A stretch of 64,000 nucleotides of DNA, taken from Lachnospiraceae bacterium (GTDB lineage: Bacteria; Bacillota; Clostridia; Lachnospirales; Lachnospiraceae). A program made the position numbers and the translations under genes. The stretch covers positions 27,561-91,560 of the forward strand of contig JAFRNR010000052.1 in NCBI GenBank assembly GCA_017430085.1. The letters run 5' to 3'. Of the stretch, positions 1-8,033 are shown piece by piece. The notes beneath the pieces are model-generated. The model did not search any database. It was not told where the DNA came from and saw only the letters and a program-made list of their open reading frames with translations. Each line of letters starts with the position of its first letter. The stretch's first letter is position 1.

Positions 1-2286
1 TGGATCTATCTTTACGATATGATCGCCTGCCAGACGTACCGGCTGCTGACGGAAAACGAAGTCCGGGATCTCCCCGGCGAGCCGCTGGCCTGGTTCGATC
101 TGTATGATTCGGCCAACGATACCCGGGACGTTTTCGCGCTGACGGAGGACGGATATCTGGTCCACGCGCCGGGAACCGAAGACCTGGAATGGTTTGAAAA
201 TGAGGTCTGGAATTGGAACGCGGAAAACGCCGGCTGGGATACGATCACCGGCGAGCCGCTGCCGGAGGCCGTCCGCCTGCACCTGGCGGCCATCGGCATC
301 CGGTATCTGGATCAGCAGGAACTGGTCCCGTTCCCCCTGCCGGGGGCTGCAGACCTCCAGCCGGAGGAATTCTGGCGGGTGAAGCTGGAAGCGGGCGGAA
401 AGGAGAGGATCCTGACCGGCAATGAAATCCGGCTGCTGGAACCGATCTTCAGAGGAGACCGGCTTGAAGCAAGCTGGTATGAAGACTCCGTCTTCCACAC
501 CGGCGCCCTGCCCGCCGCCTGCGAAAACGCGGTAAAGATCATGGTCACGGACAGCCGGCAGGAAGCTGATCCGGCCAGGCCGCAGCCTTCCATTTATCTG
601 ACGGAGGAGGGAAAGCTGATCATAGAACGGGCCGGGTGGAAGGTCTCTCCGCTCGGGGTAGAAGACGGTTTCGCCGTCAGGGCTTGTTTCTGGGCGGAGT
701 CCCTTCGCACCCTGGAGAAGGAACTGTATCAGACCTTTTTGTCAGCCGTGGTGAACGGGGATCCCGTCGAATTCGAAGAAAAGGTTATTCCCCTGCGATC
801 CGTGACCGCACGTTATGAAGCCGGTACACAGGCGCGGGTGACTTATCAGATCCCCAGGGCGAACCGCAGTGACAGCGCAGATCCGCTATATGGGGAAGAT
901 ACAGAGATCTCGGATTTCCTCTATCTCTCTCCCGGCGATTTTGTTGCCGGACAGGGAGAACTTTTCCTGCTGGACAGCGGAAATAAGCAGTTGATCCAGT
1001 ACCATATCAGTGATAACGAATCGTTCTTTACAAGTATTATTCCGCAGGACTTTCTGAACGAACCCCGTCTGCTGTGTCCGGCCTGGACGAACGGCGAGAT
1101 CTTTATTCTGGATAAAGACAGCGTGAATCGCATCCTTCCGGATGATGCGGCCACCGGTGATAACCGCAGATCGCTGCCGCCCGGTCTGACAGCAGACGAC
1201 GTGGCCGATATGATCCTGGTGCAGACCGCCGACGGCCCGGAACTGGTCCTGATCACCCGCACCGGCATCAACTACGGCATGACGCCGTGGACGGAAGCAG
1301 AGGTGCAGACCGGAGACCGCGAAACCGGTTTTGTTCCCACGGAATCCGGCTGGCACATGACAGAGACGCCGAATCAGGAAGTGCTGGTGCGGATCCATGA
1401 AGTGACCTGGAAACTGCCTTCGTTCGGAAAAGACTGGCAGATCCTGGATGTCAGTGTGAGTTCGCTGACCGTCTGCCTGCTCGACCGGGAGGCCGGAGAG
1501 GCCAAACTGAGATGCTATAATGACTGGCGGGGCGGCCCGATGAATGAGATCGTGCTGAAGGTCGGCCGGATCGACCTGTCCGACTGGGTAACGATCCCCG
1601 GCTGTCTCTGGCGGAGCGGATACCTCATCGCACCGCGCACCGACAGTCTGGATGTCTACCATATCCTGCAGCCCGGCGACTGTAACGTGACGCCGCCCGC
1701 AGAGGATCCGCTCCTGGCCGCCCTTGCCAAAGAAGCCAGCGACGCCCCGGAAGTCTCCGCGGAAGAGTTCGAAAGTCTGGAAGCCTTCTTCGGCGACGAC
1801 ATGGTCCGCCGCTTCCTGACCGCGGAATTCGAGACCCCGCAGCAGGCGGACCTGTCCCTGGTCCTCGGCGAAGGCTGGGGCTATGACTGGCCGGATCTGC
1901 CGCAGGAGGAGAGATCCGCCGCCCTGAACGCCCTGAGCCTGGACGTACGGTACGCCAACATCCTGTTTAAATATTCGATACCGGAACTGAACGACATCCT
2001 GGACCGCGTTCTGGGCCTTACCGCGGAGGACTTCGGGGAGAACCTCCCCGGCGTCTACCTCCCGGAATATGACGCCCGCTACCTTCCGATGGAGATCGCC
2101 GGCGGCGGCCCCTTCCTGAGCATCCGTGCCGCCCGCCTCCTCCCCGACGGCACCGTCCTCGCCGCCTGGAAAGACCCGTACGACACCATCTATGGCCTCG
2201 CCCGCCTGCAGCAGACCTCTTCCGGCTGGCATCTCCTCTCCAATCGCATCCTGTACCAGGAGCTTGGCGGTTTCTACGGGTACTGA
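1..2286 (+). CDS. Large hypothetical protein, 5' end cut by window edge
   Basis: The frame is open from base 1, and the first ATG at 19 has no ribosome site in view, so the true start is probably outside the window. The visible 760 or so residues show no signal peptide, membrane segment or motif that I recognise. The middle (about residues 300-560) alternates short beta-like strings with Asp/Gly turns, as in propeller-type proteins, but I cannot assign a fold. The acidic C-terminal third is rich in Leu/Glu. It ends about 100 bases before a strong terminator hairpin. Codon use matches its GC-rich neighbours. No function is proposed. Confidence 0.75.
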   Translation, partial: WIYLYDMIACQTYRLLTENEVRDLPGEPLAWFDLYDSANDTRDVFALTEDGYLVHAPGTEDLEWFENEVWNWNAENAGWDTITGEPLPEAVRLHLAAIGIRYLDQQELVPFPLPGAADLQPEEFWRVKLEAGGKERILTGNEIRLLEPIFRGDRLEASWYEDSVFHTGALPAACENAVKIMVTDSRQEADPARPQPSIYLTEEGKLIIERAGWKVSPLGVEDGFAVRACFWAESLRTLEKELYQTFLSAVVNGDPVEFEEKVIPLRSVTARYEAGTQARVTYQIPRANRSDSADPLYGEDTEISDFLYLSPGDFVAGQGELFLLDSGNKQLIQYHISDNESFFTSIIPQDFLNEPRLLCPAWTNGEIFILDKDSVNRILPDDAATGDNRRSLPPGLTADDVADMILVQTADGPELVLITRTGINYGMTPWTEAEVQTGDRETGFVPTESGWHMTETPNQEVLVRIHEVTWKLPSFGKDWQILDVSVSSLTVCLLDREAGEAKLRCYNDWRGGPMNEIVLKVGRIDLSDWVTIPGCLWRSGYLIAPRTDSLDVYHILQPGDCNVTPPAEDPLLAALAKEASDAPEVSAEEFESLEAFFGDDMVRRFLTAEFETPQQADLSLVLGEGWGYDWPDLPQEERSAALNALSLDVRYANILFKYSIPELNDILDRVLGLTAEDFGENLPGVYLPEYDARYLPMEIAGGGPFLSIRAARLLPDGTVLAAWKDPYDTIYGLARLQQTSSGWHLLSNRILYQELGGFYGY

Positions 2287-2383
2287 CCGGCGCACAGGTG
2301 GGTCACGGGGACGGTTCTCCCCGGGCGATTTTGCCGCGTCTGCAAGAACATCTTGCATTTTCCCGAAAACCCGCTACAATAGT

Positions 2384-2414
2384 CACAGAGCGGAGCCTCC
2401 GCTCTGTGTTTTTT
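2384..2414 (+). terminator. Rho-independent terminator after the first gene
   Basis: Perfect 11-bp stem (CACAGAGCGGA / TCCGCTCTGTG), loop GCC, followed by six T. It lies about 100 bases after the upstream stop codon. Confidence 0.85.
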
Positions 2415-2516
2415 GTAAAAACCTGACATAAGAACCGTCTTTTTATTTGCCGGGCTGTTGGCACAACGGCCCCTGCACAAAAGAACCGTCCCTTTGTCAG
2501 ATTTGTCACCCCATTC

Positions 2517-2541
2517 GTAGGGGCCGTTGTTTCAACGGCCC
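2517..2541. repeat. Dispersed short palindrome, family A (GTAGGGGCCGTTG...)
   Basis: Starts GTAGGGGCCGTTG and closes with CAACGGCCC around a TTT centre. Copies or close variants stand at 4456, 7830, 7906 (inverted), 7976, 12538, 29768, 45754 and 56804. The 2287-2591 gap consists mostly of such repeats, including degenerate copies near 2451 and 2479. I see no gene in it. Confidence 0.8.
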
Positions 2542-2548
2542 GGAAAGA

Positions 2549-2573
2549 TGACAAAAGAACCGTCCCTTTGTCA
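2549..2573. repeat. Dispersed short palindrome, family B (GAACCGTCCC core)
   Basis: Arms TGACAAA and TTTGTCA flank the core AGAACCGTCCC. The same 25-base element is repeated exactly at 8009-8033, and variants carrying GGGACGGTTC or its complement occur near 2311, 2484, 4491, 7855, 44221 and 44549. It ends less than 20 bases before the typA start. Confidence 0.8.
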
Positions 2574-2591
2574 CCTTTTGAAGGAGTCATT

Positions 2592-4421
2592 ATGATCAGA
2601 GAAGATATCAGAAATGTGGCGATCATTGCCCACGTGGACCACGGGAAAACGACGCTGGTGGATGAACTGCTCAAGCAGAGCGGGGTGTTCCGGGAGAACC
2701 AGGAGGTGGCGGAGCGCGTGATGGACTCCGGCGACCTGGAGAGGGAGCGGGGCATTACGATCCTGTCGAAAAATACCGCCGTGCATTACAACGGCGTGAA
2801 GATCAATATCATCGACACCCCCGGCCACGCGGATTTCGGCGGCGAGGTCGAGCGCGTGCTGAAGATGGTAAACGGCGTGATCCTGGTGGTGGATGCCTTC
2901 GAAGGCCCCATGCCGCAGACCCGCTTCGTGCTGTCCAAGGCGCTGGAGCTGGATCTGGACGTGGTGGTCTGCATCAACAAGGTGGACCGGCCCGAGGCGC
3001 GGCCGCAGGAGGTCGTGGACGAAGTGCTGGATCTGCTCCTGGATCTGGACGCCTCGGAAAAGCAGCTGGACTGCCCCTTCATTTTCGCCTCCGCCAAGGC
3101 CGGCTGGGCCGTAAAGGACCTGAACGATGAGCGGAAGAACATGCGCCCGCTGTTTGAGACCATCCTGGAGTCGGTCCCGGCCCCGCAGGGCGACCCCGAC
3201 GCGCCGCTCAAGGTCCTGGTCAGCACCATCGACTACAACGAATACGTAGGCCGCATCGGCGTCGGCAAGGTGGACCAGGGCGTGATCCGCGTGAACCAGG
3301 AAGTGACGATCGTCAACGCGCACCTGGAAGACGCGAAGCGCAAGGTGAAGATCAGCAAGCTGTATGAATTCGACGGGCTGAGCAAGAAGGAGATCGAGAG
3401 CGCGACCATCGGCTCCATCGTGGCGATCTCCGGCATCTCCGACATCCACATCGGCGATACGCTCTGCGATCCCGCGGACCTGACGCCGATCCCGTTCCAG
3501 AAGATCTCCGAGCCCACCATCACCATGCAGATGATGGTCAACGACTCGCCGTTCGCGGGCCAGGAGGGCAAATACGTGACGTCGCGCCACATCCGCGACC
3601 GCCTGTTCCGCGAGTTGAACACGGACGTGTCGCTGCGCGTGGAAGAACTGTCGCCCGACTGCTTCAAGATCAGCGGCCGCGGCGAGCTGCACCTGTCCAT
3701 CCTGATCGAGACCATGCGCCGAGAGGGCTACGAATTCGCGGTCAGCAAGGCCGAAGTCATTTACAAGCGCAGCGAGACCGGCCGGCTCCTGGAGCCCATG
3801 GAGCGCGTGTACGTGGACGTGCCGGACGAATACACGGGCACGGTCATCGAAAAACTGAGCCTGCGCAAGGGCGAACTGTCCAACATGCGGCCGTTCGGCG
3901 AAGGCCGCACGCGCCTGGAGTTCATGATCCCCTCCCGCGGCCTGATCGGCTACCGCGACGAATTCATGACCGACACCAAGGGCACCGGCATCATGAACCA
4001 GCTGTTCGACGGCTATGCGACCTACAAGGGCGACATCCACTACCGCAATCAGGGCTCCCTGATCGCGTTCGAGACCGGCGAAGCCGTGACCTACGGCCTG
4101 TTCAACGCGCAGGAGCGCGGCACGCTGTTCATCGGCCCCGGCGAGCGCGTCTACGCCGGCATGGTGGTCGGCCAGACCGGCAAAGCCATGGACGTCGAAG
4201 TCAACGTCTGCAAGAAAAAGCAGCTCACCAACACCCGCGCCTCCGGCTCCGACGAAGCCCTGCGCCTGACCCCTCCCAAGCAGATGAGCCTGGAACAGTA
4301 CATGCAGTTCATCGATACCGACGAACTTCTGGAAGTCACGCCCAAGACCCTCCGCATCCGCAAGCGCATCCTGGATCCGACCTTGCGCAAGCGCGACGCG
4401 CTGAAGCGGAAGACGGAGTGA
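2592..4421 (+). CDS. typA: Ribosome-associated GTPase TypA/BipA
   Basis: Translational GTPase of the EF-G-like TypA/BipA family, which binds the 70S ribosome and assists 50S assembly and stress adaptation. The product is 609 residues, the usual size. The G1 loop AHVDHGKTT is near residue 15, the [12 protein letters not shown]3 motif near 75 and the NKVD G4 motif near 130. EF-G-like domains and the BipA-specific C-terminal domain ([19 protein letters not shown]) follow. ATG 2592 is chosen because GAAGGAG lies five bases upstream; an upstream in-frame ATG at 2568 falls inside a family B repeat. It is a single gene facing the serpin operon across a large hairpin. Confidence 0.97.
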   Translation: MIREDIRNVAIIAHVDHGKTTLVDELLKQSGVFRENQEVAERVMDSGDLERERGITILSKNTAVHYNGVKINIIDTPGHADFGGEVERVLKMVNGVILVVDAFEGPMPQTRFVLSKALELDLDVVVCINKVDRPEARPQEVVDEVLDLLLDLDASEKQLDCPFIFASAKAGWAVKDLNDERKNMRPLFETILESVPAPQGDPDAPLKVLVSTIDYNEYVGRIGVGKVDQGVIRVNQEVTIVNAHLEDAKRKVKISKLYEFDGLSKKEIESATIGSIVAISGISDIHIGDTLCDPADLTPIPFQKISEPTITMQMMVNDSPFAGQEGKYVTSRHIRDRLFRELNTDVSLRVEELSPDCFKISGRGELHLSILIETMRREGYEFAVSKAEVIYKRSETGRLLEPMERVYVDVPDEYTGTVIEKLSLRKGELSNMRPFGEGRTRLEFMIPSRGLIGYRDEFMTDTKGTGIMNQLFDGYATYKGDIHYRNQGSLIAFETGEAVTYGLFNAQERGTLFIGPGERVYAGMVVGQTGKAMDVEVNVCKKKQLTNTRASGSDEALRLTPPKQMSLEQYMQFIDTDELLEVTPKTLRIRKRILDPTLRKRDALKRKTE

Positions 4422-4455
4422 TCACGATCGGGCGGCCGCCCGGATCCTTTATACC

Positions 4456-4480
4456 GTAAGGGCCGTCGTTTCAACGGCCC
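4456..4480. repeat. Dispersed short palindrome, family A copy
   Basis: GTAAGGGCCGTCG...CAACGGCCC, a slightly diverged copy 35 bases after the typA stop. Confidence 0.7.
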
Positions 4481-4490
4481 GAAAAAGACG

Positions 4491-4551
4491 AAAAGACGGG
4501 GGATGGTTCTGTGCTTTGAAAAACAAGACACAGAACCGTCCCCCGTCTTTT
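4491..4551. terminator. Long family B hairpin acting as convergent terminator
   Basis: Arms 4491-4513 and 4529-4551 are 23 bases each and differ by one base; they carry GACGGGGGA and TCCCCCGTC cores. The outer AAAA and TTTT give a U-run on either strand. It sits between the convergent typA and serpin stop codons, so it probably ends both transcripts. Confidence 0.75.
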
Positions 4552-4571
4552 GCTATCAGGTTATCCGTCCC

Positions 4572-6050
4572 TTACGGGTCGTTCACCACTCCCGCGAACA
4601 GCGGCACATTGTCGTTCCCGGTGATCAGGAAGAAGTACGGGCGGTCGACGACGAGGTCGATCTCTTCGTCCGGCGGCAGGGCGGCGCCGACCAGGTAGTC
4701 CACGTAGGAGGCAGCGCTGACGCCTTCTTCGTCCATGATCAGGCGGCTGCTCTGGGTCATTTGCTGCAGATAGGCGCCTTTTCCGCCCAGCAGCGGCGAA
4801 AGATCGGCTTTCTTCGGATCCTGCACGCTGCGGATGCCCAGGTTCGTCAGGCTGTCCCCCAGATCCTGCGTGCAGGAAAAGTCCAGTTTGGGGATGGAGA
4901 GATTGATACGGGCGGCGGCCGTCGAGGTCCCCTTGTAGCTGACGAATACGGTTTGACCGTTTTCCTCCCCATAGTAATGACCGGGATCCGGCTCCTCCAG
5001 GAACGCACGGAAGGCTTCGTCCGCCATCATTTCCGTAAGGGTCACGCCCTCATCGGGCAGGAAGAACCAGACGCGGCTGCCCTGGAAGGTCGGGACCTGG
5101 AAGAAGATGAAGCGGTCGCCGTAATAATACTCCCGGATGTAATCGTCCGCGTGCAGGAAAGTGACCGTTTTATCGCCCTGACTTCCGTGGAAGACCAGTT
5201 CCCGGTTCTCGTCCTCCGAAAAAGGCGTGCCCCATTTTGTCTGCAGATACAGAGTGCTGAGAAGGCGCAGCACCGTATCCGGTTCGAACTGCAGACTGTC
5301 GATATTTTCCTTCAGCAGACCGCCGGTCTGCGCGTTCAGCCAGCTCCGCAGCAGTTCGTCATAGGCGGGATCGCCCATTTCGCCCTGGAACACGGAGGCG
5401 TAATACTGTTCGGCCAGCATACTCACGGCTTCTTCCGCGTAAGGATAGTCTTGGGACAGCCAGAGGGAGTTGGCCGGGATCACCTTATCAATCCCGTTGT
5501 CGTGATATACGAGGTCCCACACTTTGTGAGCCTGCCCGCGCAGCGTCTCCAGACTGTCCATGTGCAGGGCGTCCAGAATCTCCTGACGGGTCTCCCCGCC
5601 GCTGATCTCCGCCAGCATGGCCGTCGCCATGAAAATGTTCACGGGTGACATCACCGCGTTTTCCGTGTCCTCTTCCCCCAGCAACTGCAGGGTGATGTCT
5701 GTGAAAAAGCCGCGGAAACCGTCCGCCGCGCCGCGGTTCGCCAGCCGTCTTTCGAAGGCAGGATCCGGCAGGTTGGCGGTGGCGTTGTTGTAGTAATCCT
5801 CCCATTGCTTGTCCCGGGGATATTCCGGCTCCGCCAGGGCGGCGGCGCGGGCGACGGGCTTGTGATACCCTCCGTTATCCCGGGCAAACAACAGGATACC
5901 GCCGGTGATCAATGCCACAGCCAGCAGTGCGCAGGCCGCCCATACCGCCGTATATTTCTTCTTTGCGGCCCGCATCGCCGGGGCCGGGTCATCCAGGATC
6001 AACTCGTCATCCAGTTCGGTGATGGCGTCCATGATCGGTTCGCTTTTCAT
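4572..6050 (-). CDS. Membrane-anchored serpin with anti-sigma-like N-terminus
   Basis: Serine (or cysteine) protease inhibitor of the serpin family, 492 residues. The start overlaps the sigma-factor stop as ATGA, with AGGAG eight bases upstream. Residues 1-32 are charged and cytoplasmic, residues about 33-55 form one membrane segment, and the rest is an external serpin fold. Visible serpin marks are MSPVNIFMATAMLAEISGG near the start of the fold, the hinge MDEEGVSAAS near residue 440, a reactive loop with VGAALPP, and the closing strand FLITG...PLFAGVVNDP. The hinge is less Ala-rich than usual (Tyr and Val at about P9/P8), so inhibition is likely but not certain. P1 is probably Ala or Leu, which would suit elastase- or subtilisin-like proteases. 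The N-terminus resembles clostridial anti-sigma proteins (inference). Confidence 0.88.
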   Translation of the reverse strand: MKSEPIMDAITELDDELILDDPAPAMRAAKKKYTAVWAACALLAVALITGGILLFARDNGGYHKPVARAAALAEPEYPRDKQWEDYYNNATANLPDPAFERRLANRGAADGFRGFFTDITLQLLGEEDTENAVMSPVNIFMATAMLAEISGGETRQEILDALHMDSLETLRGQAHKVWDLVYHDNGIDKVIPANSLWLSQDYPYAEEAVSMLAEQYYASVFQGEMGDPAYDELLRSWLNAQTGGLLKENIDSLQFEPDTVLRLLSTLYLQTKWGTPFSEDENRELVFHGSQGDKTVTFLHADDYIREYYYGDRFIFFQVPTFQGSRVWFFLPDEGVTLTEMMADEAFRAFLEEPDPGHYYGEENGQTVFVSYKGTSTAAARINLSIPKLDFSCTQDLGDSLTNLGIRSVQDPKKADLSPLLGGKGAYLQQMTQSSRLIMDEEGVSAASYVDYLVGAALPPDEEIDLVVDRPYFFLITGNDNVPLFAGVVNDP

Positions 6051-6607
6051 TCGATCCACTCCTTTTCCTTCAGATAGGCGGCCAGCTTCCGGCGTGTCCG
6101 CGTGAGGATCATCCCCACCCGGGCCGGGCTGCTCCCGATGCGCGCCGCGATCTCCGCGGCGGTGTCCAGGTACCAGTAGCGGCGGATGAAGATCCCGCGG
6201 GCCGGCTCTTTCAGGCCGCGTACGAACTCCGCCACGGCTTCGGCCAGCGCCTTGCTCTCCCAGATCTCCTCCGGGGTGCCGCCGCCCGCCAGGCTGTTTT
6301 CCAGCTCTTCCAGCGCGAGCGCCATCTCGCTGCCGCCCCGCTTGTCCGCGGTCTCGCGGCGGTAGCGGTCGATGGCCCGGCGCCGCACGATCCGCCCCAG
6401 GAAGGGCAGCAGGTGCTCCGGCCGGTGCGGCGGGATCGCGTTCCAGGCGTCCAGCAGCGCGTCGCTCACGACCTCCTCCGCGTCCTCTTTTGACGCAAGG
6501 ATCCGGCCGGCCAGGCGCAGCATCATCCCGCCGTACTGTTCCTGCACGGCCGCCAATGCCTCTTCATTTCTGTCCCAGAACAGGGCGATGATCTCCCGGT
6601 CTTCCAT
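6047..6607 (-). CDS. ECF-type RNA polymerase sigma factor
   Basis: Sigma-70 family ECF factor of 186 residues. Region 2 is visible as an AEEVVSDALLDAWNAIP helix followed by a RRRAIDRYRRE stretch, and region 4 as FIRRYWYLDTAAEIAARIGSSPARVGMILTRTRRKL. ATG 6607 is preferred because GGAGG stands five bases upstream; an in-frame ATG at 6637 overlaps a perfect palindrome and lacks a ribosome site. Its stop overlaps the serpin start (ATGA), so the two are translationally coupled. The single-pass partner may hold the sigma factor at the membrane, as anti-sigma factors do, but that is inferred from the arrangement. Confidence 0.93.
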   Translation of the reverse strand: MEDREIIALFWDRNEEALAAVQEQYGGMMLRLAGRILASKEDAEEVVSDALLDAWNAIPPHRPEHLLPFLGRIVRRRAIDRYRRETADKRGGSEMALALEELENSLAGGGTPEEIWESKALAEAVAEFVRGLKEPARGIFIRRYWYLDTAAEIAARIGSSPARVGMILTRTRRKLAAYLKEKEWIE

Positions 6608-6620
6608 GAGAGCCTCCGAT

Positions 6621-6638
6621 GGTGAAAACGTTTTCACC
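6621..6638. promoter_or_regulatory. Perfect 18-bp palindrome, cre-like operator
   Basis: GGTGAAAACGTTTTCACC is a perfect palindrome whose inner 14 bases (TGAAAACGTTTTCA) fit the catabolite-responsive-element consensus TGNAANCGNWNNCA. It lies 13 bases upstream of the sigma-factor ATG. CcpA or another LacI-family repressor is the likely binder. Confidence 0.65.
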
Positions 6639-6730
6639 GGATAAGTCGCAAAACAAGGGAAAGGATAACAGGTTCCCTGTCATTTTATCACATCCCGGAT
6701 GACAAAGGTACGTCCCCTGCCATCTTTTGC

Positions 6731-6762
6731 ATTTCACCGCCCGATTTCTGCCACTTACCGCC
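6731..6762 (+). promoter_or_regulatory. Direct repeat, candidate LytTR binding site
   Basis: CACCGCC (6735-6741) and TACCGCC (6756-6762) are direct repeats 21 bases apart, two helical turns, which suits LytTR-domain regulators. They lie upstream of a possible promoter, TTGCGT (6765-6770) and TATTAT (6789-6794), and of the LytTR gene itself, suggesting autoregulation. Confidence 0.4.
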
Positions 6763-6825
6763 TTTTGCGTGACAAACCACGGCCGCCGTATTATGATGAG
6801 GCCATCAAGAAACAAGGAGGCAGCC

Positions 6826-7263
6826 ATGAAGGTCAGCGTAGATGTATCGCCTGCGTACACGGAGCCGTTCGCCGTGATCCATACGGACCGGATCACGGAG
6901 GAGGTGCAGCGGATCCTGGACGTGTTCGCGACGAAGGAATCGCCCATTACCGCGCTGCAGAACGAAGAAGACATCGTCATTCTGAAACCGCAGGAGATCT
7001 ACATGGTGCGCGTGGAGAACGGCGACACCGTGATCTACGGGCAGAAGATGCAGTACCGCTCGCGGAAGCGGCTGTATGAACTGAGCCGTCAGCTGGGGCC
7101 GCAGTTCATGCAGATCTCGAAGACCACGCTGATCAATCTGTCCGTGATGGACAGCCTGGAACCGGGGTTCGGCGGCACGTATCTGCTCAAACTGAAAAAC
7201 GGGCTGAAGGATTACGTCACGCGGACGTACCTGCCCGGGTTCAAAAAGTATCTGGGACTGTAA
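6826..7263 (+). CDS. LytTR-domain transcriptional regulator
   Basis: DNA-binding regulator of the LytTR family, 145 residues, with no receiver domain. The LytTR fold fills residues about 45-145: ILKPQEIYMVRVENGDTVIYG, a basic RSRKRLYEL turn, then FMQISKTTLINLSVMDSLEPGFGG and LKNGLKDYVTRTYLPGFKKYLG. ATG 6826 follows AAGGAGG at the usual distance; the open frame to 6727 has no ribosome site. It is followed after 38 bases by a DUF3021 membrane protein, a very common pairing in Firmicutes in which the membrane partner probably modulates the regulator. Confidence 0.92.
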   Translation: MKVSVDVSPAYTEPFAVIHTDRITEEVQRILDVFATKESPITALQNEEDIVILKPQEIYMVRVENGDTVIYGQKMQYRSRKRLYELSRQLGPQFMQISKTTLINLSVMDSLEPGFGGTYLLKLKNGLKDYVTRTYLPGFKKYLGL

Positions 7264-7301
7264 TAATGATTTCGGAAACGGGAAATAACAGGAGGTTTGT
7301 G

Positions 7302-7811
7302 ATGAGAGGATTGATCAAAAGGACCGCGATGGGGATCGGCACGTCGGCGTTCATCTTCTGCGTGATGTGCGTGATCTTCGACCTGACGGAAGGCGGGCAG
7401 TTCGCGATGGATCATTACCGGATGACCAAAATGGGGATCGGCACCATCCTCTGCGGCATCGGCTGGGGCGCACCGTCGGTGGTTTATGATAAAGAAGGGC
7501 TTTCGATGCCGGCCAAAATGTTCATCCATCTGGGCATCGGCTGCCTCGTCTACACCATCGTGGCGCTTTCGGTGGGCTGGCTGGGCACGAATACGACGCT
7601 GGGGCAGAAACTGTTCATCATCGCGATCCAGCTCGTGATCGCATTTGCGGTCTGGATGGGCTTTCACCTGCATTACGTGCGGGAAGCCAGGAAGATGAAC
7701 GACCGGATCAGACGGGTCCGGGGCAGCAAGGAGGCCGAATCCGAGCAGTATGTGGTCATGGATCAGTCAGTGGATGAAGAAGTGAGGACGTGGTGGGATA
7801 AATCGAAATGA
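7302..7811 (+). CDS. DUF3021 family membrane protein
   Basis: Integral membrane protein of 169 residues with four predicted helices: residues about 8-28, 43-63, 74-96 and 102-122. These are followed by a charged cytoplasmic tail (HYVREARKMNDRIRRVRGSKEAE). This layout and its place directly after a LytTR regulator are typical of DUF3021. ATG 7302 is favoured by AGGAGG six bases upstream; a GTG at 7299 is less well spaced. Its molecular function is unknown; genetic pairing suggests control of the LytTR protein. Confidence 0.85.
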   Translation: MRGLIKRTAMGIGTSAFIFCVMCVIFDLTEGGQFAMDHYRMTKMGIGTILCGIGWGAPSVVYDKEGLSMPAKMFIHLGIGCLVYTIVALSVGWLGTNTTLGQKLFIIAIQLVIAFAVWMGFHLHYVREARKMNDRIRRVRGSKEAESEQYVVMDQSVDEEVRTWWDKSK

Positions 7812-7829
7812 TTGCCTGAATCATGAATA

Positions 7830-7854
7830 GTAGGGGCCGTTGTTTCAACGGCCC
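7830..7854. repeat. Dispersed short palindrome, family A copy
   Basis: Identical in core to the 2517 copy. It immediately precedes a family B palindrome. Confidence 0.8.
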
Positions 7855-7887
7855 AAGGTGACAGAGGGATAGTTCCTTTGTCACCTT
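7855..7887. terminator. Family B palindrome with U-run, likely terminator
   Basis: Arms AAGGTGACA and TGTCACCTT enclose a GGGA...TTCC inner stem and are followed by a T-run. It would end the LytTR-DUF3021 transcript. Confidence 0.6.
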
Positions 7888-7905
7888 TTTTATTCAACAA
7901 AAAAC

Positions 7906-7930
7906 GGGCCGTTGGCACAACGGCCCCTAC
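7906..7930. repeat. Dispersed short palindrome, family A copy in inverse orientation
   Basis: GGGCCGTTG...CAACGGCCCCTAC, i.e. the family A element read from the other strand, with a GCA centre in place of TTT. Confidence 0.75.
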
Positions 7931-7975
7931 GACAAAAACGGACCAATGCGCTATCGGGCCCTGAGTCATGAAAAT

Positions 7976-8033
7976 GTAGGGGCCGCTGTTTCAGCGGCCC
8001 GAAAAAGATGACAAAAGAACCGTCCCTTTGTCA
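7976..8033. repeat. Adjacent family A and family B palindromes
   Basis: A family A copy with compensating changes in both arms (GGCCGCTG / CAGCGGCC) at 7976-8000, then an exact family B copy at 8009-8033. The same A-then-B order occurs at 2517-2573. The compensating change argues that the stem is maintained. The B copy directly abuts the stop codon of the minus-strand gene. Confidence 0.75.

Noticed and set aside
2353..2380. Promoter-like TTGCAT, 16 bases, TACAAT
   Set aside because: The start would fall inside the terminator hairpin at 2384, so a useful transcript is unlikely.
2571..4040. A 489-residue minus-strand open frame
   Set aside because: Complement of typA; Ala/Asp/His/Val-rich shadow.
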